Below, piece by piece: positions 38,119 through 46,477 of a stretch of 64,000 nt of DNA. Position 1 is the first letter of the stretch. Each line of letters starts with the position of its first letter. The translations under genes were made by a program, and so were the position numbers. This DNA comes from Ruegeria spongiae (GTDB taxonomy: Bacteria; Pseudomonadota; Alphaproteobacteria; Rhodobacterales; Rhodobacteraceae): contig NZ_JAMFMB010000004.1 in the NCBI RefSeq assembly GCF_023502395.1, positions 124,001-188,000 on the forward strand, written 5' to 3'. The notes beneath the pieces were generated by a model that saw only the letters and a program-made list of their open reading frames with translations, searched no databases and was not told the DNA's origin.

Positions 38119-40083
38119 TTATGCCGCCATTTGATTTGGATCGGCCAAATTGACAATATCGGACATAATCGAATTCAATTCGAAGTCTTTCGGCGTGTAG
38201 ATTTTTGCGACGCCAGCGGCTTTCAGTTTTTCCGCATCCTCATCGGGAATGATGCCGCCTACGACAACCGGAATGTGGCCCAACCCTTCGTCCCGCATCC
38301 GTTGCATGACCTCTTCTACCAGCGGCAGGTGGCTGCCGGACAGGATCGACAGGCCAACCACATGCGCGTCATCTTCAATTGCGGCGGCGACGATTTCTTC
38401 GGGTGTCATGCGGATGCCGTCATAAGAAATGTCCATGCCGCAATCGCGGGCACGGAAGGCGATCTGTTCGGCGCCATTGGAATGGCCGTCAAGACCCGGC
38501 TTACCCACCAGAAACTTGAGCCGCCGCCCCAGCTTGTCGCTGACCGCATCCACCTGGCCGCGCAGATCTTCGAGCCCTTCGGTTTTGTTTGAAACCGAGC
38601 GCGAGACGCCGGTGGGTCCACGATAGGTCCCAAAGGCCCGGCGCATTTCTTCGGCCCATTCACCGGTGGTAACGCCTGCCTTGGCAGCCCGGATGGAAGG
38701 GCCCATGATATTGCCGCCGGACCGCGCGGTGTCGCGCAGAGCTGCGAGCGCGTCCTTCACCGCATTGGCATCGCGGCTGGTGCGCCAGTCCTCAAGGCGG
38801 TCGATCTGTTGCTGCTCCACCGCCGGATCGACGGTCATGATGCCGCCATCCTCGGTTTCCAGCGGCGAGGGTTCGCCCTCGGTCCATTTGTTCACGCCGA
38901 CCACGATGGTCTCGTTGCGCTCGATCCGGTTCAGACGTTCGGCATTGGCATCGACCAGACGGGATTTCATGTATTCGATCGAGGCGACCGCGCCGCCCAT
39001 CCCGTCGAGATTGCCCAACTCGGCGCGGGCGCCTTCCTTGAGCGCTTCGACCTTGGCATCGACCGCCGGGTTGCCTTCGAACAGATCGTCAAATTCCAGC
39101 AGGTCGGTTTCATAGGCCAGGATCTGCTGCATCCGCATGGACCATTGCTGGTCCCACGGGCGCGGCAGGCCCAGCGCCTCGTTCCAGGCGGGCAGTTGCA
39201 CCGCGCGTGCGCGGGCTTTCTTGGACAGGGTCACGGCCAGCATCTCGATCAGGATACGGTAGACGTTGTTTTCCGGCTGCTGCTCGGTCAGGCCCAGCGA
39301 GTTCACCTGCACGCCATAACGGAAGCGGCGGAATTTGGAATCCTCGACGCCATAACGTTCCAGCAGGATCTCGTCCCAAAGGTCGACAAAGGCGCGCATC
39401 TTGCACATCTCGGTGACAAAGCGGATGCCCGCATTCACAAAGAACGAAATCCGTCCGCAAAGCGCCGGGAAGTCTTCGGCCGGGACGCGTGGACGCAGCT
39501 CGTCCAGAACGGCGATGGCGGTGGCCAGCGCATAGGCCAGCTCTTGTTCCGGCGTCGCGCCCGCCTCTTGCAGGTGATAGGAACACACGTTCATCGGGTT
39601 CCATTTCGGCACGTTCTCGTAGCAGTATTCAGCCACATCCGCGATCATCTTCAGCGATGGTTTCGGCGGGCAGATATAGGTGCCGCGGCTCAGATATTCC
39701 TTGATCAGATCGTTCTGAACCGTGCCCTGCAGCTTGGAGACATCCGCGCCCTGTTCCTCGGCCACCGCAACATAAAGCGCCAGCAGCCAGGGCGCAGTCG
39801 CGTTGATTGTCATCGAGGTGTTCATCTGTTCCAGCGGGATCTGGTCGAACAGCGTGCGCATGTCGCCCAGATGGCCGACCGGAACGCCAACCTTGCCAAC
39901 CTCGCCGCGCGCCAGCACATGGTCGCTGTCATAGCCGGTCTGGGTCGGCAGATCGAAGGCGACGGACAGGCCGGTCTGGCCCTTGGACAGGTTGCTGCGA
40001 TACAGCGCATTCGAGGCTTTGGCGGTGGAATGACCGGCATAGGTACGAATGAGCCAGGGGCGGTCTTTCTGCGGCTGCGTCAT
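38119..40083 (-). CDS. ecm: Ethylmalonyl-CoA mutase
   Basis: A 654-residue B12-dependent mutase. The N-terminal half is the TIM-barrel substrate domain and the C-terminal half is a cobalamin-binding domain with DGHSNG, in which His534 is the lower ligand. It converts ethylmalonyl-CoA to methylsuccinyl-CoA. Its length, shorter than methylmalonyl-CoA mutase (about 700), and the nearby ccr support Ecm. A motif shared with ccr and mcl2 lies 81-96 bp upstream. Confidence 0.93.
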   Translation of the reverse strand: MTQPQKDRPWLIRTYAGHSTAKASNALYRSNLSKGQTGLSVAFDLPTQTGYDSDHVLARGEVGKVGVPVGHLGDMRTLFDQIPLEQMNTSMTINATAPWLLALYVAVAEEQGADVSKLQGTVQNDLIKEYLSRGTYICPPKPSLKMIADVAEYCYENVPKWNPMNVCSYHLQEAGATPEQELAYALATAIAVLDELRPRVPAEDFPALCGRISFFVNAGIRFVTEMCKMRAFVDLWDEILLERYGVEDSKFRRFRYGVQVNSLGLTEQQPENNVYRILIEMLAVTLSKKARARAVQLPAWNEALGLPRPWDQQWSMRMQQILAYETDLLEFDDLFEGNPAVDAKVEALKEGARAELGNLDGMGGAVASIEYMKSRLVDANAERLNRIERNETIVVGVNKWTEGEPSPLETEDGGIMTVDPAVEQQQIDRLEDWRTSRDANAVKDALAALRDTARSGGNIMGPSIRAAKAGVTTGEWAEEMRRAFGTYRGPTGVSRSVSNKTEGLEDLRGQVDAVSDKLGRRLKFLVGKPGLDGHSNGAEQIAFRARDCGMDISYDGIRMTPEEIVAAAIEDDAHVVGLSILSGSHLPLVEEVMQRMRDEGLGHIPVVVGGIIPDEDAEKLKAAGVAKIYTPKDFELNSIMSDIVNLADPNQMAA

Positions 40084-40163
40084 TTAGGGGCCTCGCGATC
40101 AGATAGGGCAACAATGTTTCACGGGCTTGGGGTAGATCGCAATTTTCCGTCAATGTCAATTCG

Positions 40164-40179
40164 CTGCGTTGCGGCACAA
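40164..40179. promoter_or_regulatory. Ethylmalonyl-CoA-gene motif, ecm copy
   Basis: CTGCGTTGCGGCACAA lies 81-96 bp before the ecm ATG, and it also lies ahead of the divergent PlsB-like gene. It is identical in 15 of 16 positions to the ccr copy, in inverted orientation relative to its gene. Confidence 0.55.
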
Positions 40180-40232
40180 ACGGGTTGAATCGTTAGATTG
40201 TGATGGGTTTCGTTTGGTGGCAGGTTGGCCGC

Positions 40233-41642
40233 ATGACTGAAACCATCGAGATGCCGCTCTGGCTGTTGCTGCTGATTCTGGGCTTCGCCATTGTGGCCGC
40301 TCTGGACAAGGTCATGTTCCCATCGGTCAGGTGGTTCTTTCGCCGCCGCCTGGAACGAGCCGTCGCGCGGCTGAACCAGCAATTGACGCGGCCGATCCAG
40401 CCCTTCAAGCTGATGCGACGGCACGACATGATGCAACACATCATATACGACCCCGAAGTCGGGCGGGCAGTGCAGGCCCACGCGCATGAGCATGGCATAC
40501 CCGAGGCCGTCGCCTCGGAAACCGCCCGGAAATATGCCCGCGAAATCGTTCCGTCGTTTTCGGCCTTTGCCTATTTCTCCTTCGCGATCCGCGCAGCGCG
40601 GTTGGTCAGCAACGCCCTGTTTCGCGTCCGGCTGTCCTACGTGGATGCCGAGGCGCTGCGATCCATTCCCGAGGACACGACCGTGGTGTTTGTGATGAAC
40701 CATCGCAGCAACATGGACTATGTGCTGGTGACCTATCTGGCCGCCGACCAATCCGCGCTGTCTTATGCCGTTGGAGAATGGGCGCGGGTCTGGCCGCTGA
40801 GCCGCCTGATCCGCGCGATGGGGGCCTATTTCATCCGGCGCAAGTCTCGCAGCGATCTCTATCGCCACGTACTGGCCTGCTATGTACGCCACGCCACCGA
40901 GGCCGGAGTGACCCAGGCCATCTTCCCCGAAGGCGGGCTGAGCCTGACCGGCGGGATGGGCCCACCAAAACTGGGTCTTTTGAAATATATGATCGACGCG
41001 GCGCAGGAAAGTGGCCGCGACGTGGTCTTCGTGCCGGTTGCGATCAACTATGACCGGGTTCTGGAAGACACCATCCTCACAGCAGCCGCCAGCCGAAACG
41101 AGCGGCGGTTCCGGGCGCGGATCGGGGTCATCTTTGTCTGGATGCTGAAGCAGATCTGGCAGCGCATCCTGGGTCGGTTCCGCCGTTTCGGATTCGCGGC
41201 AGTGAGTTTTGGGGAACCGGTCTCGCTTGGCAGTTTCGAGGCGTTGCATGATCGGGATCTCACGATCCCGCTGGCCCGCGAATTGTCGCGGCGGATCGGG
41301 GCATTGGTGCCGGTGCTACCGGTTCCGCTTGCTGCGTGGCTGATGCAGAAACACGGCGATATGACCCGCGATGAGGTGGTGTCGGCCTTCGCCCGCATCT
41401 TTCCGGCCCTGCCCGGGGGACAGGAAATCCTTCCAACTAAAGATATTGCTTCGGCGGCAGAGGACGCCCTGCAGCAACTGGTGGACCGGCGGATGCTGAT
41501 ATGCGATGGCGATCGGTATCGGTTATTGGGTGAGCGCGCTGATCTTCTGGCATTTTATGCCTGTTCGGTTGCGCATCTCTTGGAAGCAGGGCCTCCTTCT
41601 CATGCGGTCGCAGAAGAAAATGCTGCAACTGCGGGGTCATAA
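40233..41642 (+). CDS. PlsB-like glycerol-3-phosphate acyltransferase
   Basis: A 469-residue acyltransferase. One N-terminal transmembrane helix (about 9-27) precedes the catalytic core with NHRSNMDYV (HX4D), FIRRKSRSDLYR and FPEGGLSLTG, the block order of PlsB-type enzymes. It is much shorter than E. coli PlsB (about 800). I chose the ATG at 40233 because the protein then begins with the short tail and helix; earlier in-frame GTG and ATG codons (40200, 40203) exist. It diverges from ecm and precedes ccr. Confidence 0.8.
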   Translation: MTETIEMPLWLLLLILGFAIVAALDKVMFPSVRWFFRRRLERAVARLNQQLTRPIQPFKLMRRHDMMQHIIYDPEVGRAVQAHAHEHGIPEAVASETARKYAREIVPSFSAFAYFSFAIRAARLVSNALFRVRLSYVDAEALRSIPEDTTVVFVMNHRSNMDYVLVTYLAADQSALSYAVGEWARVWPLSRLIRAMGAYFIRRKSRSDLYRHVLACYVRHATEAGVTQAIFPEGGLSLTGGMGPPKLGLLKYMIDAAQESGRDVVFVPVAINYDRVLEDTILTAAASRNERRFRARIGVIFVWMLKQIWQRILGRFRRFGFAAVSFGEPVSLGSFEALHDRDLTIPLARELSRRIGALVPVLPVPLAAWLMQKHGDMTRDEVVSAFARIFPALPGGQEILPTKDIASAAEDALQQLVDRRMLICDGDRYRLLGERADLLAFYACSVAHLLEAGPPSHAVAEENAATAGS

Positions 41643-41714
41643 AGTTTCAAACGTTAGCCAAAATGGGTTGCAATGTTGCGCCTCCGTGAATATCCCTTCC
41701 GGGACGCCGCGATT

Positions 41715-41730
41715 CTGCGTTGCGGCATAA
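41715..41730. promoter_or_regulatory. Ethylmalonyl-CoA-gene motif, ccr copy
   Basis: CTGCGTTGCGGCATAA lies only 21-36 bp before the ccr ATG, ahead of the AGGAGG site. That would fit an operator near the transcript start or a leader element. Confidence 0.55.
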
Positions 41731-41750
41731 TGCGAACACAGGAGGCCAAC

Positions 41751-43037
41751 ATGGCTTTGGACACGGATGGTGGTGTGGCGGCCTATGAAGCGCCAGAAAA
41801 AGACCTCTATGAAATGGGGGAAATCCCTCCGATGGGGTATGTCCCCAAACAGATGTATTCCTGGGCCATCCGTCAGGAACGGCATGGCGAGCCGAACACG
41901 GCAATGCAGCAGGAAGTGGTCGATGTGCCCGAACTGGGCAGTCACGACGTGCTGGTGCTGGTTATGGCGGCGGGCGTCAACTACAACGGTGTCTGGGCCG
42001 CGCTGGGTCAGCCGATCAGCCCGTTTGATGGCCATGGCGAGCCCTATCACATCGCCGGTTCCGATGCGTCCGGTATCGTCTGGGCGGTAGGTGACCGGGT
42101 GAAGAACTGGAAGGTCGGGGATGAGGTCGTCATCCACTGTAACCAGGACGATGGCGACGACGAGGAATGCAATGGCGGCGATCCGATGTTCTCGCCCAGC
42201 CAGCGTATCTGGGGCTATGAGACTCCCGACGGATCTTTCGCGCAGTTCACCCGTGTGCAGGCCCAGCAGCTGATGCCGCGCCCCAAGCACCTGAGCTGGG
42301 AAGAAGCCGCCTGCTACACGCTGACGCTGGCCACCGCTTACCGGATGCTGTTCGGCCATCACCCGCACGACCTGAAGCCGGGCCAGAACGTTCTGGTCTG
42401 GGGGGCTTCGGGCGGCCTGGGGTCGTATGCGATCCAATTGATCAACACCGCCGGCGCAAACGCGATCGGTGTGATCTCGGACGAGGACAAGCGCGATTTC
42501 GTGATGGGTCTGGGCGCCAAGGGCGTGCTGAACCGCAAAGATTTCAACTGCTGGGGCCAGCTGCCGAAAGTGGGCAGCCCCGAATACGGGACATGGTTCA
42601 AAGAGGCGCGCAAATTCGGCAAGGCGATCTGGGAGATCACCGGCAAGGGCAACAATGTCGACATGGTGTTCGAACACCCCGGCGAGGCCACCTTCCCGGT
42701 GTCGAGCTTTGTGTGCAAAAAGGGCGGCATGGTCGTGATCTGCGCGGGGACCACCGGGTTCAATCTGACCTTTGACGTACGTTACGTCTGGATGCACCAG
42801 AAACGCCTGCAGGGCTCGCATTTTGCCCATCTCAAGCAGGCGGCAGCCGCCAACAAGCTGATGCTCGAGCGTCGCCTTGATCCCTGCATGTCCGAGGTCT
42901 TTACCTGGGCCGATCTGCCCGAGGCGCATATGAAGATGATGCGCAACGAGCACAAACCGGGCAACATGTCGGTTCTGGTTCAGGCCCCCAAGACCGGGCT
43001 GCGCACGTTGGAAGAGGTCCTCGAAGCCGGTCGTTAA
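41751..43037 (+). CDS. ccr: Crotonyl-CoA carboxylase/reductase
   Basis: A 428-residue NADPH-dependent medium-chain reductase that carboxylates crotonyl-CoA to ethylmalonyl-CoA, the key step of the ethylmalonyl-CoA pathway. Blocks include VNYNGVWAALG, HIAGSDASGIVW, WGASGGLGSYA (cofactor), and VFEHPGEATFP, which supplies Glu-His residues near the CO2 site. The ATG at 41751 follows AGGAGG by 6 nt; the frame is open further upstream. A terminator separates it from the luxR unit. Confidence 0.96.
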   Translation: MALDTDGGVAAYEAPEKDLYEMGEIPPMGYVPKQMYSWAIRQERHGEPNTAMQQEVVDVPELGSHDVLVLVMAAGVNYNGVWAALGQPISPFDGHGEPYHIAGSDASGIVWAVGDRVKNWKVGDEVVIHCNQDDGDDEECNGGDPMFSPSQRIWGYETPDGSFAQFTRVQAQQLMPRPKHLSWEEAACYTLTLATAYRMLFGHHPHDLKPGQNVLVWGASGGLGSYAIQLINTAGANAIGVISDEDKRDFVMGLGAKGVLNRKDFNCWGQLPKVGSPEYGTWFKEARKFGKAIWEITGKGNNVDMVFEHPGEATFPVSSFVCKKGGMVVICAGTTGFNLTFDVRYVWMHQKRLQGSHFAHLKQAAAANKLMLERRLDPCMSEVFTWADLPEAHMKMMRNEHKPGNMSVLVQAPKTGLRTLEEVLEAGR

Positions 43038-43063
43038 CCGGATACGAGGGCAATCGCCGCTAC

Positions 43064-43102
43064 AAAAGTCAGCGAATCACTTGGGTGATTCGCTGACTTT
43101 TT
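43064..43102 (+). terminator. Rho-independent terminator after ccr
   Basis: A 17-bp perfect stem (AAAAGTCAGCGAATCAC at 43064-43080, complement at 43085-43101) with a 4-nt loop ends in a run of five T. It lies 27 bp after ccr. Confidence 0.93.
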
Positions 43103-43185
43103 CTGTTCCAAAGGTGCTCGGATGTACTTCAACAGCTTAGAAAAATTACCCTCGCTATTTCTGGGGAGTGGAAAGCAGCGAATTT

Positions 43186-43233
43186 CCTAACAAAATAGGT
43201 ACATGCTATAGTTGAAATTAACACTTCGTTAAC
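43186..43233 (+). promoter_or_regulatory. Promoter region of the luxR unit with CtrA-type box and possible lux box
   Basis: TTAA-N7-TTAAC at 43218-43233 matches the CtrA full-site consensus. TATAGT at 43207-43212 is a possible -10. CCTAACAAAATAGG at 43186-43199 is an imperfect dyad where a -35 would lie and could be a LuxR-type site. The 69-residue ORF starts at 43252. Confidence 0.5.
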
Positions 43234-43251
43234 GGTTGAGGGGAGAGTGTT

Positions 43252-43461
43252 ATGGCAAGAAACGATTGGATCCTTGATGTGTTGGCGGATCTCAAGACGT
43301 TCGCATCGGCAAACGGGTTGGAAACCCTTGCCGAGCAGCTGGGGGATACCCAACTGATCGCGGCCGTCGAGATCGCCAAGCTCGAGGACGAGCCTAAGAT
43401 ACGGGTAGATGTACAGGAAAGCCGATTTGAGCCCCATTTTGGAGGAGTTGGACGCCACTGA
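43252..43461 (+). CDS. 69-residue hypothetical protein overlapping luxR
   Basis: A small soluble protein with strong helical potential (DWILDVLADLKTFASANGL and LAEQLGDTQLIAAVEIAKLE). GAGGGGAGAG precedes the ATG. Its last 53 nt overlap luxR in another frame, so expression of the two is coupled. Codon use and ribosome binding site support translation. I recall similar small ORFs ahead of luxR in roseobacters, but no function is known. Confidence 0.7.
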   Translation: MARNDWILDVLADLKTFASANGLETLAEQLGDTQLIAAVEIAKLEDEPKIRVDVQESRFEPHFGGVGRH

Positions 43462-44128
43462 CGGGCTCGATGGGCTGCAGGCCGTATCGGCCGGTCTGCG
43501 CGACGCGCTGAGCATAGATCACATCGTCTATCACTGGGTGGACAGCGCGGGGGACCAATATGGCTGCGGAACCTATCCAGAGGATTGGATTCAGCGCTAT
43601 ATCGACAAACAATATCTGCGCGTGGACCCGGTCATTGTCGGCTGTTTCCAGCGGTTTCATCCGGTTGACTGGAAAGCGGTGGACTGGTCGGGAAAGGCCG
43701 CGCGGGAATTTTTGACCGATGCGCTCGATAACGGCGTCGGCAATCAAGGCTACTCGATCCCCGTGCGTGGGCCGAGCGGGCAATTTGCGCTGTTTACAGC
43801 CAATCACAACTGCAGTGACGAGGAATGGTCGGAGTTCAAGGAAATCTACGGCCACGATCTGATCCTGATCGCGCATTATTTCAATCGCAAAGCACTGGAT
43901 TTCGAAGAAAATCGCGCCCCGCAACCGGTGCGCGCCCTGTCGCCGCGTGAAGTGGACGCGCTGACATTTCTGGCGCTGGGCTACAGCCGTGCGCAGGTTG
44001 CGCACTCGTTGTCGATCTCCGAGCACACGCTACGGGTCTATATCGAGAGCGCGCGCTTCAAGCTTGGCGCGCTCAACACAACCCATGCGATAGCAAAGGC
44101 ACTGAGCCAGGGCTTGATCGTCATGTGA
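43409..44128 (+). CDS. LuxR-family quorum-sensing regulator
   Basis: A 239-residue protein. The N-terminal autoinducer-binding domain (about 10-160) has the conserved Trp, Tyr and Asp residues (YHWVD, DPVI, WKAVDW), and the C-terminal LuxR helix-turn-helix is at about 172-232 (LSPREVDALTFLALGYSRAQVA). The start is uncertain. ATG 43409 has a weak site, while TTG 43427 is preceded by AGGA at 8 nt. It overlaps the 69-residue ORF by 53 nt and precedes the luxI gene by 107 bp. Confidence 0.92.
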   Translation: MYRKADLSPILEELDATDGLDGLQAVSAGLRDALSIDHIVYHWVDSAGDQYGCGTYPEDWIQRYIDKQYLRVDPVIVGCFQRFHPVDWKAVDWSGKAAREFLTDALDNGVGNQGYSIPVRGPSGQFALFTANHNCSDEEWSEFKEIYGHDLILIAHYFNRKALDFEENRAPQPVRALSPREVDALTFLALGYSRAQVAHSLSISEHTLRVYIESARFKLGALNTTHAIAKALSQGLIVM

Positions 44129-44177
44129 TGCACCCTCGGTCGCGGGTTTTCGCGCCGCACGCCTCGGTGACCAGATA

Positions 44178-44185
44178 TTAACCAT
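44178..44185 (+). promoter_or_regulatory. CtrA-type half-site upstream of luxI
   Basis: TTAACCAT at 44178-44185 matches the CtrA half-site. It is 50-57 bp before the luxI ATG. A single half-site alone is weak evidence. Confidence 0.3.
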
Positions 44186-44234
44186 TCTTACGTACTCCCT
44201 TTGTTCCAGATTTCGGACGGCAAGGGGAAGTCAA

Positions 44235-44873
44235 ATGCTACGTTATCTTTACGCAGATCAATTGCACCAGCATCGCGACCTGGCGCGATCGATGTTTCAG
44301 GATCGGGCAGATCAGTTCAAAACAAGGCTCGGCTGGGACGTGACGGTTGATGAGAATGGGGAAGAGCGCGACCAGTATGATGTGCTTAATCCGCTGTATG
44401 TGATCTGGGAAAACGCGGATGGCGGCCATGGGGGGTCGATGCGTTTTCTGCCTACGACAGGCCCGGTCATGGTAAACGACATTTTTGGCCACCTGACCGG
44501 TGGTGCACCGATCTGCAGCCCATTGATCTGGGAATGCACGCGTTTCTGCCTGTCGCGTGACGCCGACAGCCGGGTGGCGGCCGCCCTGATGCTGGGGGGC
44601 GGAGAGATCATGACCGGCTTCGGTATCAGGCATTTCGCAGGTGTCTTTGATGCCCGCATGGTGCGCATTTACAAAGCCATCGGATCCTCGCCTGAAATCC
44701 TTGGATCTGAGGGCGAGGGGCGTGACCGGATTTCGGTGGGATTGTGGGAATTCACCGAAGAGGCGCGCAACAAGGTGGCAACGCGCGCCGACATCCCGCT
44801 GGATCTGTCCCGGCTTTGGTTCACCCGCGCGTTTGGATCGGCGGGACAACACCGGTTCGCACAAACCGCCTGA
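44235..44873 (+). CDS. LuxI-family acyl-homoserine lactone synthase
   Basis: A 212-residue synthase. The conserved N-terminal Arg and Trp-Asp (LARSMFQDRADQF, LGWDV), Asp in DQYD, NPLYVI, GSMRFLPTTG and ECTRF form the S-adenosylmethionine and acyl-ACP sites. AAGGGGAAG lies ahead of the ATG. It follows luxR with no terminator. The acyl chain cannot be predicted from sequence. Confidence 0.95.
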   Translation: MLRYLYADQLHQHRDLARSMFQDRADQFKTRLGWDVTVDENGEERDQYDVLNPLYVIWENADGGHGGSMRFLPTTGPVMVNDIFGHLTGGAPICSPLIWECTRFCLSRDADSRVAAALMLGGGEIMTGFGIRHFAGVFDARMVRIYKAIGSSPEILGSEGEGRDRISVGLWEFTEEARNKVATRADIPLDLSRLWFTRAFGSAGQHRFAQTA

Positions 44874-44935
44874 CATCGCGGCAAAGCCGCACGCCGCGTC
44901 TGGTGATCCGCCAGGCGCGGCGATAGGGTCGCGGC

Positions 44936-46468
44936 ATGAGCAGTCCCGCAGTTACATTCTCCGATGATCAGGCCGCTGCTTTCGACAGCGTGACAGATAT
45001 GCTGCGCCATGCGGGCATTGACCTTGACGACGAAACGCTCCGTCTGTCTTCGGGCACTGAAAGCTCGGGCGTCATGGCTGTGGTCGGCAAGGCAGGATCG
45101 GGAAAAACCCTGCTGCTTGCCGAGCTTTACAAGGCGCTGGAAGGGGCCGGCGTGCACGTCGTGTCCGGCGATTTCGAAAGCCGCAAAGCACGTGAGCGCC
45201 GCACATTGGCGATCCTTGCACCAACCAACAAGGCGGCCAGCGTGCTGCGTTTGCGTGGTGTGCCCGCGACAACCATCCACCGCATTCTCTATACTCCGGT
45301 CTATGACCCGGAATATGAGCGCATCGCCGAATGGCTGGCAGGCAGCGGCGAGCGGCCTGAAGTCGAAGGCCTGAGCGACGAGGCGCTGAACCGCGCCGCT
45401 GCCTTTTACGAGCGCAACAAATCCATTCCTGGTGCTCTGGCTGCCGCTGGGCTGCGCGGTTCGGATTTCATCACAGGTTGGAAGCGACGGGATGAACCGC
45501 TGGATATCGGTTTTGTCGATGAATCCTCGATGCTGGATGATCGACAGTTCGAGGATCTCAAAGAGATCTTCCCGACCCTGCTGCTGTTTGGCGATCCGGC
45601 GCAGCTGGCACCGGTGAACCAATCCGGCTCAATGGTCTTTGACGGATTGTCGGAGCCGCGCAAACTGAACCTCGAACGAGTACATCGGCAAAAGGCCGAC
45701 AATCCGATCCTCGATTTGGCCCATGCGCTGGCTGATCCGGCCCTGGGCTTCCAGGACTTCGAGGACATGATCCAGGACACGGCGCAGAGCGATGATCGGG
45801 TTGTCTGGGGCGCACGGGTCGAGGTGGACCTGATGGCGCGTAGCCCGGTTCTGGTCTGGCGCAACGCCACACGCATCCGCCTGATCAACGCGTTCCGCGC
45901 GGTCCACGGCGCACCGGAAGAGGCGCTGCTGGAAGGTGAGCCACTGATCTGCGACGGGATCGAATTGCCGCTCAAGCATCGCAAGAAACGGCTGGACCTC
46001 GAAGCCCGCGGGCTGATCAAGGGCGCGCAGGTCATTTATCTGGGACCGGGGCGGAAACCGGGGTTCTCAAAACTGCATGTGATCGGGGCCGAAGAGCCGC
46101 AGGTCAGCGCCGCTTCGATCGTGAAGATCGAAAAACCCGACGAGGAAGAACCGTTCATCCCTTTCGCTGCGCGCATGGGCGCGACCTTTCTGCATGGCGC
46201 GGCGGTCACGATCCACAAGGCGCAGGGCTCGCAATGGAACACCGTGCAGGTCTTTGGGCCTGACCTTTACGCGGCGGCTCGGATGGGTCGTGTCGAGGCG
46301 GGCCAACCCTTGTGGAAACGTCTGGCCTACGTGGCGATTACCCGGGCACAGGACCGGCTGATCTGGGTAGTGCGAAACCGGTTGTCAAAACCCACCTATC
46401 CGCTGCGCGTGGATGATCTGCGGCAGGCACCGGCAGCGGCGCTGAAACTGGAAGGTCAGGACAGCTGA
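44936..46468 (+). CDS. RecD-like SF1B DNA helicase
   Basis: A 510-residue helicase. Walker A is VVGKAGSGKT (about 49-58), motif II region VDESSM, motif III GDPAQLAP, and motifs V-VI TIHKAQGSQW and AITRAQDRL. It is a stand-alone RecD-like protein without RecBC neighbours, so a role in replication fork or RNA-DNA processing is possible. No CRISPR or restriction genes are nearby. Confidence 0.9.
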   Translation: MSSPAVTFSDDQAAAFDSVTDMLRHAGIDLDDETLRLSSGTESSGVMAVVGKAGSGKTLLLAELYKALEGAGVHVVSGDFESRKARERRTLAILAPTNKAASVLRLRGVPATTIHRILYTPVYDPEYERIAEWLAGSGERPEVEGLSDEALNRAAAFYERNKSIPGALAAAGLRGSDFITGWKRRDEPLDIGFVDESSMLDDRQFEDLKEIFPTLLLFGDPAQLAPVNQSGSMVFDGLSEPRKLNLERVHRQKADNPILDLAHALADPALGFQDFEDMIQDTAQSDDRVVWGARVEVDLMARSPVLVWRNATRIRLINAFRAVHGAPEEALLEGEPLICDGIELPLKHRKKRLDLEARGLIKGAQVIYLGPGRKPGFSKLHVIGAEEPQVSAASIVKIEKPDEEEPFIPFAARMGATFLHGAAVTIHKAQGSQWNTVQVFGPDLYAAARMGRVEAGQPLWKRLAYVAITRAQDRLIWVVRNRLSKPTYPLRVDDLRQAPAAALKLEGQDS

Positions 46469-46477
46469 GTCCGCCGG

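Noticed and set aside
44129-44234. A classical lux box between luxR and luxI
   Set aside because: Only a weak dyad (GGTGACCAGATATTAACC) is visible; arms match poorly, so it is not called.
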